Part shown: positions 6,509 to 12,853 of the stretch, piece by piece
Layout: each line of letters opens with the position of its first letter
Numbering within the stretch: the stretch's first letter is position 1
DNA from: JBKQHQ01 sp052148715
GTDB taxonomy: Bacteria > Pseudomonadota > Alphaproteobacteria > Rhizobiales > Xanthobacteraceae
Assembly: GCA_052148715.1 (NCBI GenBank)
Contig: JBKQHQ010000210.1
Span: forward strand, 1-12,853
Length of the DNA: 12,853 bases
Direction: 5' to 3'
The notes under the pieces: generated by a model
The model's input: only the letters and a program-made list of their open reading frames with translations
Databases searched by the model: none
Told to the model about the DNA's origin: nothing
Position numbers and translations under genes: made by a program

Positions 6509-9000
6509 GCCAGCGCCTCCCATAGGGCGTCGGAGCGCTCATTGTGCGTGAGGTAGGACGAGGCGATCGCGTCCGACAGCCGCATCAGCGCATCCTCGGC
6601 GCGCAGGATCAGCGCCTCGTCGACCGCGGTTGCATCGGTGGTGCGCAGCGCGGTCGCGATCGCAGCGGCGATCTGTTGCGGCGGCGACAGGCGCCCTTCC
6701 GCATTGCGCTTGGGCAATTCCGCGAGGTGGGCCTCAATGTCGTCGAACTGATGCGCGACCGAGCGCGGATTTTTCGGGTCGAGCACGACGAGATCGATCA
6801 CCGGCGCGCGCGCCGCGATCATCACATAGCGCTGCCGATAGGTGATCTGGCTGTCGCATAGCTCCAGCAGCACGTCGAGCGCGCCTTCCGGCCCAGCGGC
6901 GTCGCCGAACTGGCGCACGAAACGGCAGGTGGCGATCGCCCGCTCGATCCGGCGGCCAAGCTCGAGAAAGCGCCATCCTGAAAGTCGCGTCATGTTTTCC
7001 TGCGCCAGTCCGGAAAACGACGAAACGATCCGCAGCGAGGCCTCGACCCGCTCGAAGACGGCGCTTTCCGAGGCGGTTACGGGCAGCGGCGCCTCGATGG
7101 TGGCGACGAGGTCGTCGAGCGCGCGCCAGGCGTCGGGCGAGAAGCGGTCGCGGATCGCCGATGCCGCCTGGCGCGCCGCCCGCGCCAGCCGCGGCAGCGC
7201 GCCGTCGAGGTCACTGCGCGTGAGGGCCGCGCGCGCAATCAGCGCCGCCTTGGCATGCGGGATGTCGTTAGGGCCGGCGCCCCAGACGCCGAGCAGCGCG
7301 GTGATGCGCGCCGTGATCGGCGTCCCGGACGAAACCTCGGTGATGCGGTTGATCAGCGCGCGCACCAGCCGCAGCGTCGCCTCGGCGCGTTCCACATAGC
7401 GGCCGACCCAGAACAGATTGGCGGCGGCGCGGCTCGGCAGCGAGCCGGTCGCGCGGCGAATGGCGATGTGCTCGGCGGCCGGCAGCAGCGTCGTCTCGGC
7501 GACCGGCCCATCCGCCAGCACCCAGGCGTCGGCGGTCCGCCCGCCGCTTTGCAGGTTCACGGCGCGCGCGTCGATATCGTCGGCGATGCGCACGAATCCG
7601 CCCGGCATGACGGTCCAGCCGTCGCCGGTGCGGGAGAGAAAGATCCGCAGCACGAACGGACGCGGCTCGATGCGGCCGTCGTGCCAGACCGGCATGGTCG
7701 ACAGCGTCACGGCTTCCTGCACTACAAAGTCGACGCCGCGATCGGCGATCGACCGGGTGACGCGCCGGCGCTGATCGGGATCGAGCGTCGCGCCGAGCAC
7801 GCCGCCGCCGATGTCCGGCAGGGGATCGATGAAGGCCGAGGCGATCACCATGCCGTCGAGCTTCTCCAGCATCGCCGCGCTGGCCTCGGATTGACCGAGC
7901 CACCAGGTGGCGATGTTGGGGATGGCAAGATCGGCGCCGAGCACGACGCGCGCTAGCGCCGGGAGGAAGGCCAGCATGGCGCGCCCCTCGACCAGGCCAG
8001 ACCCGAGCGCATTGGCGATGACGACCTTGCCGTCGCGGACCGCCTGCACCAGGCCGACCACGCCGAGGCGCGAGCGCGCATTGAGCTCGAGCGGATCGGC
8101 GTAATCGGCATCGAGACGGCGCAGCAGCACCTCGGCGCGTTTCAGTCCGGAGACCGTGCGGATGAACACGCCATCCTCGCGCACGGTCAGGTCCTCGCCC
8201 TCGACCAGCAGGAGGCCGAGATAGCGCGCCACATAGGCGTGCTCGAAATAGGTCTCGTTCATCGGTCCGGGCGTGAGCAGACAGACGCGCGAATCGTCTT
8301 GGCGATTGAAGGCCGACAGCTGCGCCTGAAAGGCCTGAAAGAACGGAGCGAGCCGCTCCACCCGCAGCGCGCGGTAGAGGTCGGGAATGGCTCGTTGCAG
8401 GGCGAGGCGGTTTTCCAAGCCGTAGCCGGCGCCCGACGGCGCTTGCGTGCGGTCGCCGAGCACCCACCAGCGGCCATCGGCGCCGCGCCCGACATCGACC
8501 GCATAGGACTGGAGAAAGGCGCCGCCCGGTGGCGCGACACCGACGAGCGGCCGCAAGAATTCCGGATTGCCGGCGACCAACGCCGCGGGAAGCAGTCCAT
8601 GGCGCACCAGTTGCGCCGGACCATAAGCATCCGCGAGCACCTGCTCGAGCAGCTCCGCGCGCTGGATGAGCCCGCCCTTGAGCGCCTTCCATTCCTCAAC
8701 GTCGATGATCAGCGGCAGATGGCTCAGCGGCCACGGCCGCTCGGCACCCGCCGGATCCTCGTAGACGCGGTAGAAGACCCCCGAGGCGCGCAGATAACGG
8801 TCGGCGGCGGCGAAACGCCGATTGATCTCCTCGACGCCGAGCAGACCGAGGATGGTCAGAAAGGCTTGCCAATGCGCACGAACGCTACCGTCCGCCTCCA
8901 CCATCTCGTCGAAGATGCCGGGCAGCGGCCGATAGTCCGACAAGAGTGTGTTGAAGGCGCTTTTTGCCGGTCTGGCACTGCTGTCGAGAGAGGCTGCCAT
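6505..9000 (-). CDS. Circularly permuted type 2 ATP-grasp protein fused to an alpha-E domain
   Basis: An 831-aa two-part protein. Residues about 20-500 form a circularly permuted ATP-grasp ligase (COG2308/DUF404-DUF407 type), with conserved stretches LGDRTQAPSGAGYGLENR (181-198), LTPGPMNETYFEHAYVARYLG (about 242-262) and NALGSGLVEGRAML. Residues about 521-825 form an all-helical alpha-E domain (DUF403, COG2307), beginning LPSRAAANLFWVGRYVERAE with the Glu537/Glu540 signature and later containing ITYRQRY. In many bacteria these are two genes; here they are one reading frame. ATP-grasp enzymes make acyl-phosphates and join them to amines, so a peptide or amide ligase role is inferred; no substrate is known to me. 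No signal peptide is seen. The ATG at 9000 is the first in frame but has no clear ribosome site. The stop overlaps the next gene by 4 nt. A 247-nt gap with a large palindrome separates it from the DUF2126 gene upstream. Confidence 0.93.
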   Translation of the reverse strand: MAASLDSSARPAKSAFNTLLSDYRPLPGIFDEMVEADGSVRAHWQAFLTILGLLGVEEINRRFAAADRYLRASGVFYRVYEDPAGAERPWPLSHLPLIIDVEEWKALKGGLIQRAELLEQVLADAYGPAQLVRHGLLPAALVAGNPEFLRPLVGVAPPGGAFLQSYAVDVGRGADGRWWVLGDRTQAPSGAGYGLENRLALQRAIPDLYRALRVERLAPFFQAFQAQLSAFNRQDDSRVCLLTPGPMNETYFEHAYVARYLGLLLVEGEDLTVREDGVFIRTVSGLKRAEVLLRRLDADYADPLELNARSRLGVVGLVQAVRDGKVVIANALGSGLVEGRAMLAFLPALARVVLGADLAIPNIATWWLGQSEASAAMLEKLDGMVIASAFIDPLPDIGGGVLGATLDPDQRRRVTRSIADRGVDFVVQEAVTLSTMPVWHDGRIEPRPFVLRIFLSRTGDGWTVMPGGFVRIADDIDARAVNLQSGGRTADAWVLADGPVAETTLLPAAEHIAIRRATGSLPSRAAANLFWVGRYVERAEATLRLVRALINRITEVSSGTPITARITALLGVWGAGPNDIPHAKAALIARAALTRSDLDGALPRLARAARQAASAIRDRFSPDAWRALDDLVATIEAPLPVTASESAVFERVEASLRIVSSFSGLAQENMTRLSGWRFLELGRRIERAIATCRFVRQFGDAAGPEGALDVLLELCDSQITYRQRYVMIAARAPVIDLVVLDPKNPRSVAHQFDDIEAHLAELPKRNAEGRLSPPQQIAAAIATALRTTDATAVDEALILRAEDALMRLSDAIASSYLTHNERSDALWEALA
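6516..6521 (-). promoter_or_regulatory. Shine-Dalgarno site for the GTG start of the transglutaminase gene
   Basis: GGGAGG on the minus strand lies inside the last codons of the ATP-grasp gene, 7 nt before GTG 6508-6506. The GTG overlaps the TGA at 6507-6505 as GTGA, a classic layout for translational coupling. Confidence 0.75.
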
Positions 9001-9040
9001 GCGGGGGTCGGGCTGTCACGCGCAGGGCAGGCAAGAACGC

Positions 9041-9218
9041 GTAGGGTGGGCAAAGGCGGCCCCGGAAGTTCGATTGATGCACAGCGCTGGGTCCGCCGTG
9101 CATACGCGTCTGCGCCTTGCCAAAGAGCAGTGCGAGCCGTCGGCCTCGCCGCGTGGGCACGGCGGAACGCGCGCCGTGCAAAGTGCGGTGACGCCTCGGC
9201 CGCCTTTGCCCACCCTAC
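9041..9218. repeat. 178-bp imperfect palindrome (REP/MITE-like) between two cluster genes
   Basis: The outer arms are exact: 9041-9061 (GTAGGGTGGGCAAAGGCGGC plus C) is the reverse complement of 9198-9218. Inner arms continue the symmetry: 9078-9108 and the reverse complement of 9150-9180 agree at 25 of 31 positions and share TCCGCCGTGC and ACGCG. The centre falls near 9129. Together they could form a long stem with bulges in DNA or RNA. The outer arm resembles a dispersed intergenic repeat that I recall from Bradyrhizobium-like genomes (recollection, not searched). The 247 bp from 9001 to 9247 contain no supportable gene; short ORFs on both strands are translations of the repeat. Confidence 0.85.
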
Positions 9219-9247
9219 ACGTCGATCTCATCGGAGCATGCTCACAT

Positions 9248-12200
9248 CTAAACCGGACGCCGCAGGTCGAGGGTCGTCGGGTATTCGATCGACCGCTCGA
9301 GCGGCGGCAAGTCCTTGATGACGCCTGGACTATGCCCATGATCCTGGAATCGCGCGCGGCGTCGAGCCTCCGCCTCGTAGGAATTCACAGGATAGGTTTC
9401 ATAGTTGCGCCCCCCTGGGTGCGATACATGATAAACACAACCGCCAAGAGAGCGGCGGCTCCAGCTATCGATGATGTCGAAGGTCAGCGGTGCATGCGCC
9501 GGAATCGTCGGATGCAGCGCCAACGGCAGCGGCCAGGCCTTGAAGCGGATACCGGCGACGAATTCGCCGGGCCGTCCCGTCGAGACGAGCGGCACGCGGC
9601 GGCCATTGCAGGTGACGACGTGGCGGGTGGCGTTCAGTCCCTCGACCTTGATCTGCAGCCGCTCGACCGAGGAATCGACGAAGCGCGCGGTGCCGCCGGG
9701 CGTAGTTTCCTCGCCGAGCACATACCAGGGCTCGAGCGCGTGGCGTAGCTCGAGCCGGACCCCGCCATGGTCGATGGCGCCGTAAGTGGGAAAGCGAAAT
9801 TCGCGCTGCGCCGCAAACCACTGCGGATCGAAGTGATAGCCCTCGCGGCTGAGGTCATCGAGCACTTCCAGGAAGTCGGCCCAAACAAAATGCTCGAGCA
9901 TGAACCGGTCATGCAGCGCGGTACCCCAGCGCACCAGCGCGCCGTCGAGCGGCTCGCGCCAGAACCAGGCGATGAGCGAGCGCAGCAGCAATTGCTGGGC
10001 GAGACTCATCCGCGCATCGGGCGGCATCTCGAAGGAGCGGAATTCGACGAGCCCGAGCCGCCCGGTCGGTCCGTCGGGCGAGAATAGTTTGTCGATGCAC
10101 AGCTCGGTCCGGTGCGTGTTGCCGGTCACGTCGGCCAAAATGTTGCGGAACAAGCGGTCGACCAGCCACGGCCGCGGCGGCTCACCCTGGCCGGGCGCGG
10201 GAACACCGGCGAGCGTGATCTCCAGCTCGTAGAGCATGTCCTGCCGCGCTTCGTCGATGCGCGGTGCTTGGCTCGTCGGGCCGATGAACAGGCCGGAGAA
10301 CAAGTAGGAGAGGGAAGGGCGCCGCTGCCAATAGAGCACGAGGCTCTTGAGCAGGTCGGGGCGCCGGAGGAACGGGCTGTCGGCGGAGCTCGGGCCCCCG
10401 AGCACTACATGGTTGCCGCCGCCGGTCCCGGTGTGGCGCCCGTCGAGCATGAACTTGTCGGTACCGAGCCGCGACAGGCGCGCGTCCTCATAGAGGCCGG
10501 TGGTCACCGCCACTGCGTCGCGCCAGGTGACGGCCGGGTGGATATTGACCTCGATGACGCCCGGATCGGGCGTCACGCGGATGACGTTGATGCGCGGATC
10601 GGTAGGCGGCGGGTAGCCTTCGAGGAGAACCGGCAGGTTGAGCTCGGCGGCGGCCGCCTCCACGGCGGCCAGGAAATCGAGATAGTCCTCGAGCCGGTCG
10701 ATGGGCGGCATGAACACGCAAAGCTTGTCGTCGCGCGGCTCGATCGTCAGAGCGGTCCGCACCGGAACGCCGGCGCGTTGCGGCGGCATCGCCGCGGCCG
10801 CGGGAGGCGCCTGCGGGACCGGAAGCTCGGCCGCGAGCGGCGCACCGCCAACCGCGACGTCGCGATAGATCCCGGCGAAGATCGGCGGATGCGGCAGGCG
10901 GCCGCGCTCGGCGAACGGATCGGCCGGTACCGGGTGGGGAAAGTCGACCGGCGCGAGATGGGGCAGGGCCTTGAGCGGCAGCCGGAAGCCGGCGGGAGAG
11001 TCGCCCGGCACCAGAAACAGCCGCCCGCGGCGCGTCTGCCACAGCTCGCTCACCCAGCCGGGCCTGGCCTGCGCGGTCCAGCGCTGCACCGGCAGCACGT
11101 AGGCCGCCGGCGCGCCGAGCCGCCGTTCGACCATGCGCAGGATGCGGGCGCGCTCGACCGGATCATCGATCTTGGGATCGCGCGGATCGAGATTGGGCGG
11201 CAGCTCGCCTTCCTTGAGCATGTGGTCGGCCGGATCCTCGAAGGCTTCCTGGATATAGTCGAGGCTGATGCCGAGGCGCTCGGTGACGCGGTCGGCGAAG
11301 CTCTTGGCTTCCTCGATCGACGGCGTGCGCGCGTCCGTCTCCGCCGCGAGCAAGTCCGGATTCTGCCAGAGCGGCACACCGTCCGTGCGCCAGAACAACG
11401 CGAATGCCCAGCGCGGCAGCGGCTCGCCCGGATACCATTTGCCTTGGCCGTATTGCAGCAGGCCGCCCGGCGCAAAGCGCGCGCGCAGCCGCCGGATCAG
11501 ATCGTCGGCGCGCAGGCGCTTGTGTGGACCGAGCGCCGCCGTGTTCCACTCCGCCGACTGATAATCGTCGACGGAAACGAATGTCGGCTCGCCGCCCATG
11601 GTGAGCCGCACATCGTGGGCGTTGAGATCGGCGTCGACCCGTTCGCCGAGCGCATCGAGCGCGGCCCAGGCCTCGTCGGAAAATGGAAAGGTCACGCGCG
11701 GCTTCTCGGCGATCCGCGTGACGCTCATCTCGAAGGCGAAGGAGACTTCCGCCGGCTCGACCAGGCCGCTGATCGGCGCCGCCGAGCGATAATGCGGGGT
11801 CGCCGCCAGCGGCAGATGGCCCTCCCCGCACAGGAGGCCCGAGGTCGGGTCGAGACCAATCCAGCCGGCGCCCGGAAGATAGACTTCGGTCCAGGCGTGC
11901 AGGTCGGTGAAGTCCGCCGCGGCGCCGGCAGGGCCGTCGAGCGGTTTCAAGTCCGGCTTGAGCTGAATGAGATAGCCGGACACGAAGCGCGCCGCCAAGC
12001 CGAGGCGGCGTAGGATCTGCACCAGGAGCCAAGCCGTGTCGCGGCACGATCCTGATTCGGTCTCGAGCGTCTCCTCCGGCGTCTGCACGCCGTGCTCCAT
12101 GCGGATCACGTAACGGATGCGGCGCTGGAGCGCCTGGTTGAGCTCGACCAAAAAGTCGACCGTGTTGCGCGGCTCCCGGGAAATGGTTCCGAGCAGCGCC

Positions 12201-12583
12201 TTGAGGCGCGGCCCGGCCGGCTCGGGCTCAAGGCAGGCGGCGAGCTCCTCGCGCAGCTCGTCCGTATAAGTGAAGGGAAACGTCTCCCCGTTGGGCTCGA
12301 CGAAGAAGTCGAACGGATTGACCACCGCGAGATCGGCGAGCAGATCGACCGTCACCGAGAACTCGGTCGTCTTCTCCGGAAAGATGAAGCGGGCGATCCA
12401 GTTTCCGTGCGGGTCTTGCAGCCAGTTCACGAAGTGCGGGTGCGGCTCGACGGTGAGCGAGTAGCTCGGCACGCGCGTGCGGCAATGGGGGGCCGGACGC
12501 AGCCGGATCATCTGCGGTCCGAGGGCAACCGGGCGGTCATATGAGTAGCGCGTGGCGTGATGGAGGCCGGTGAGGATCGACAT
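9248..12583 (-). CDS. Transglutaminase plus DUF2126 (putative amidoligase) protein
   Basis: An 1111-aa protein (COG4196 type). The first 300 residues are a transglutaminase-like module: N-terminal beta domain (LHHATRYSYDRPVALGPQ), then Cys180 in SGSCRDTAW, His229 in DLHAWTEVY and Asp245 in GLDPTSG, so the triad looks complete. The rest, to about 1105, is DUF2126, annotated in Pfam as a putative amidoligase. Conserved-looking patches are LTMGGEPTF (from 327), GQGKWYPGEPLPRW, DPGVIEVNIHPA (from Asp673), GTGGGNHVVLGG (Asn724, His725) and EFRSFEMPPDARMS (from Glu847). A Pro/Ala-rich linker lies about 575-600. One chain thus joins a thiol amide-cleaving or transferring module to an ATP-dependent ligase-like module; the substrate is unknown. 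No signal peptide is seen. The ATG at 12583 has only a weak GGA upstream. It is the first large gene of the minus-strand cluster. Confidence 0.95.
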   Translation of the reverse strand: MSILTGLHHATRYSYDRPVALGPQMIRLRPAPHCRTRVPSYSLTVEPHPHFVNWLQDPHGNWIARFIFPEKTTEFSVTVDLLADLAVVNPFDFFVEPNGETFPFTYTDELREELAACLEPEPAGPRLKALLGTISREPRNTVDFLVELNQALQRRIRYVIRMEHGVQTPEETLETESGSCRDTAWLLVQILRRLGLAARFVSGYLIQLKPDLKPLDGPAGAAADFTDLHAWTEVYLPGAGWIGLDPTSGLLCGEGHLPLAATPHYRSAAPISGLVEPAEVSFAFEMSVTRIAEKPRVTFPFSDEAWAALDALGERVDADLNAHDVRLTMGGEPTFVSVDDYQSAEWNTAALGPHKRLRADDLIRRLRARFAPGGLLQYGQGKWYPGEPLPRWAFALFWRTDGVPLWQNPDLLAAETDARTPSIEEAKSFADRVTERLGISLDYIQEAFEDPADHMLKEGELPPNLDPRDPKIDDPVERARILRMVERRLGAPAAYVLPVQRWTAQARPGWVSELWQTRRGRLFLVPGDSPAGFRLPLKALPHLAPVDFPHPVPADPFAERGRLPHPPIFAGIYRDVAVGGAPLAAELPVPQAPPAAAAMPPQRAGVPVRTALTIEPRDDKLCVFMPPIDRLEDYLDFLAAVEAAAAELNLPVLLEGYPPPTDPRINVIRVTPDPGVIEVNIHPAVTWRDAVAVTTGLYEDARLSRLGTDKFMLDGRHTGTGGGNHVVLGGPSSADSPFLRRPDLLKSLVLYWQRRPSLSYLFSGLFIGPTSQAPRIDEARQDMLYELEITLAGVPAPGQGEPPRPWLVDRLFRNILADVTGNTHRTELCIDKLFSPDGPTGRLGLVEFRSFEMPPDARMSLAQQLLLRSLIAWFWREPLDGALVRWGTALHDRFMLEHFVWADFLEVLDDLSREGYHFDPQWFAAQREFRFPTYGAIDHGGVRLELRHALEPWYVLGEETTPGGTARFVDSSVERLQIKVEGLNATRHVVTCNGRRVPLVSTGRPGEFVAGIRFKAWPLPLALHPTIPAHAPLTFDIIDSWSRRSLGGCVYHVSHPGGRNYETYPVNSYEAEARRRARFQDHGHSPGVIKDLPPLERSIEYPTTLDLRRPV

Positions 12584-12595
12584 CGGTTTCCAGGC

Positions 12596-12769
12596 TTAGG
12601 CGGCGGCGCGGGGAGGGGAGTGACAGCCGTAGCAGCGATCGGGCTCACACGCGAATTCAACCACGGCATCCCCCATGCGATAGATTGCCTCAAATGTATG
12701 CAAATTCCGGGCCGCCTCCGCTTGGGCCAGTGCCCTGGCTTGACGCTCGGCCGTTTCCACACTGGTCAT
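12596..12769 (-). CDS. Doubtful 57-aa ORF with Cys-rich C-terminal tail, 12 nt before the DUF2126 gene
   Basis: The ORF runs from ATG 12769 to TAA 12596 and ends 12 nt before the ATG of the transglutaminase/DUF2126 gene. The peptide has an Ala/Glu/Arg-rich helix-like first half (ERQARALAQAEAARNL) and a tail with three cysteines, CEPDRCYGCHSPPRAAA, which includes a C-x2-C-H arrangement. I recognise no family. Without a signal peptide the C-x2-C-H is unlikely to bind heme c. The ATG lies within the edge of the palindromic repeat that begins near 12765, so either GTG 12760 is the true start, the 5' end was replaced by the repeat, or the ORF is chance. No clear ribosome site is seen. A frame also extends to 12805 through the repeat, which I do not believe. 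It could be a small cluster member or nothing. Confidence 0.3.
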   Translation of the reverse strand: MTSVETAERQARALAQAEAARNLHTFEAIYRMGDAVVEFACEPDRCYGCHSPPRAAA

Positions 12770-12853
12770 TCCGGGGCGCCGCGCAGCGGCGAGCCCGGAA
12801 GCCATACTCCCGGCTGGTGATTATGGCTTCCGGGCCCGCGAGCTTCGCTCGCG
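12765..12853. repeat. Palindromic REP-type element, truncated by the window edge
   Basis: The element begins GTCATTCCGGGGCG. It holds a small hairpin CGCCGC-GCA-GCGGCG (12777-12791), then a perfect 14-bp inverted repeat GCCCGGAAGCCATA (12793-12806) and TATGGCTTCCGGGC (12822-12835) around a 15-nt loop, then a second small hairpin CGCGAGC-TTC-GCTCGCG (12837-12853) at the very end. The layout is a mirror, so a closing CCCCGGAATGAC is expected just beyond the window. The pattern matches a very abundant intergenic palindrome that I remember from Bradyrhizobium and relatives. Confidence 0.85.

Noticed and set aside
7268..8692. A 474-aa minus-strand ORF in another frame of the ATP-grasp gene
   Set aside because: It is Arg/Ala-rich with no domain, on the same strand as and inside the true reading frame; a high-GC shadow.
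8239..9318. A 359-aa plus-strand ORF crossing the ATP-grasp 5' end and the palindrome
   Set aside because: The first part is antisense to the ATP-grasp gene and the last part is translated repeat (RVGKG... FAHPTR), a common spurious product of this repeat type.
8885..9339. Short minus-strand ORFs across 9001-9247 (for example 8885-9181 and 9016-9339)
   Set aside because: They read through the 178-bp palindrome and overlap the ends of both neighbouring genes; the content is translated repeat with no independent support.
10112..12013. A 633-aa plus-strand ORF opposite the DUF2126 gene
   Set aside because: It is an antisense open frame of very GC-rich coding DNA: Arg/Gly/Ala-rich, no recognisable domain, and fully overlapped by a gene with clear conserved motifs.
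12610..12640. C-x2-C-H in the small ORF read as a cytochrome c heme site
   Set aside because: There is no signal peptide for export, which heme c attachment requires, and no Met/His second-ligand context.

Overview
The window looks like chromosomal DNA of a high-GC alphaproteobacterium of the order Hyphomicrobiales, most likely Nitrobacteraceae (Bradyrhizobium/Rhodopseudomonas-like) or a near relative. The grounds are the codon use and the protein families. A palindromic element at the right edge (GTCATTCCGGGG... arms around a mirrored TATGGCTTCCGGGC core) and a GTAGGGTGGGCAAAGGC-type inverted repeat near 9.1 kb both resemble dispersed repeats I remember from that group. This assignment is recognition from memory and was not searched.

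Left part (1-1742): the 3' end of a probable luciferase-like flavin/F420 monooxygenase on the + strand, converging on a minus-strand pair, an AraC-type regulator followed by a small single-domain cupin. The AraC gene carries an in-frame 30-bp tandem duplication.

Middle part (1743-5534): two cyclic-di-GMP genes face away from each other across a comparatively AT-rich 297-bp spacer. On the minus strand is a membrane diguanylate cyclase (GGEEL active site, I-site out of register). On the plus strand is a complete Cache-GGDEF-EAL protein with a canonical I-site and an intact-looking EAL domain. A perfect 10-bp-stem hairpin lies just before the start codon of the latter.

Right part (5627-12853): a minus-strand cluster of three genes. 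In transcription order they are (i) a 1111-aa transglutaminase plus DUF2126 (putative amidoligase) protein, (ii) an 831-aa circularly permuted ATP-grasp fused to an alpha-E domain, and (iii) a 293-aa transglutaminase-like protein whose GTG start overlaps the previous stop codon. These families recur together in bacteria and have been predicted to form a peptide ligation/cleavage system of unknown substrate. Two ATP-dependent ligase-type modules and two Cys-His-Asp transglutaminase-type modules would act together, probably in the cytoplasm, since no signal peptides are visible. The Anbu proteasome-like peptidase often found with this cluster is not encoded here. A 178-bp imperfect palindrome separates (i) from (ii). 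A doubtful 57-aa ORF ending in a Cys-rich tail lies 12 nt before (i), next to the palindromic repeat that runs off the window.

No tRNA, rRNA, CRISPR, insertion sequence or phage gene was seen. The cluster (5.6-12.8 kb) is the part most worth experimental attention.
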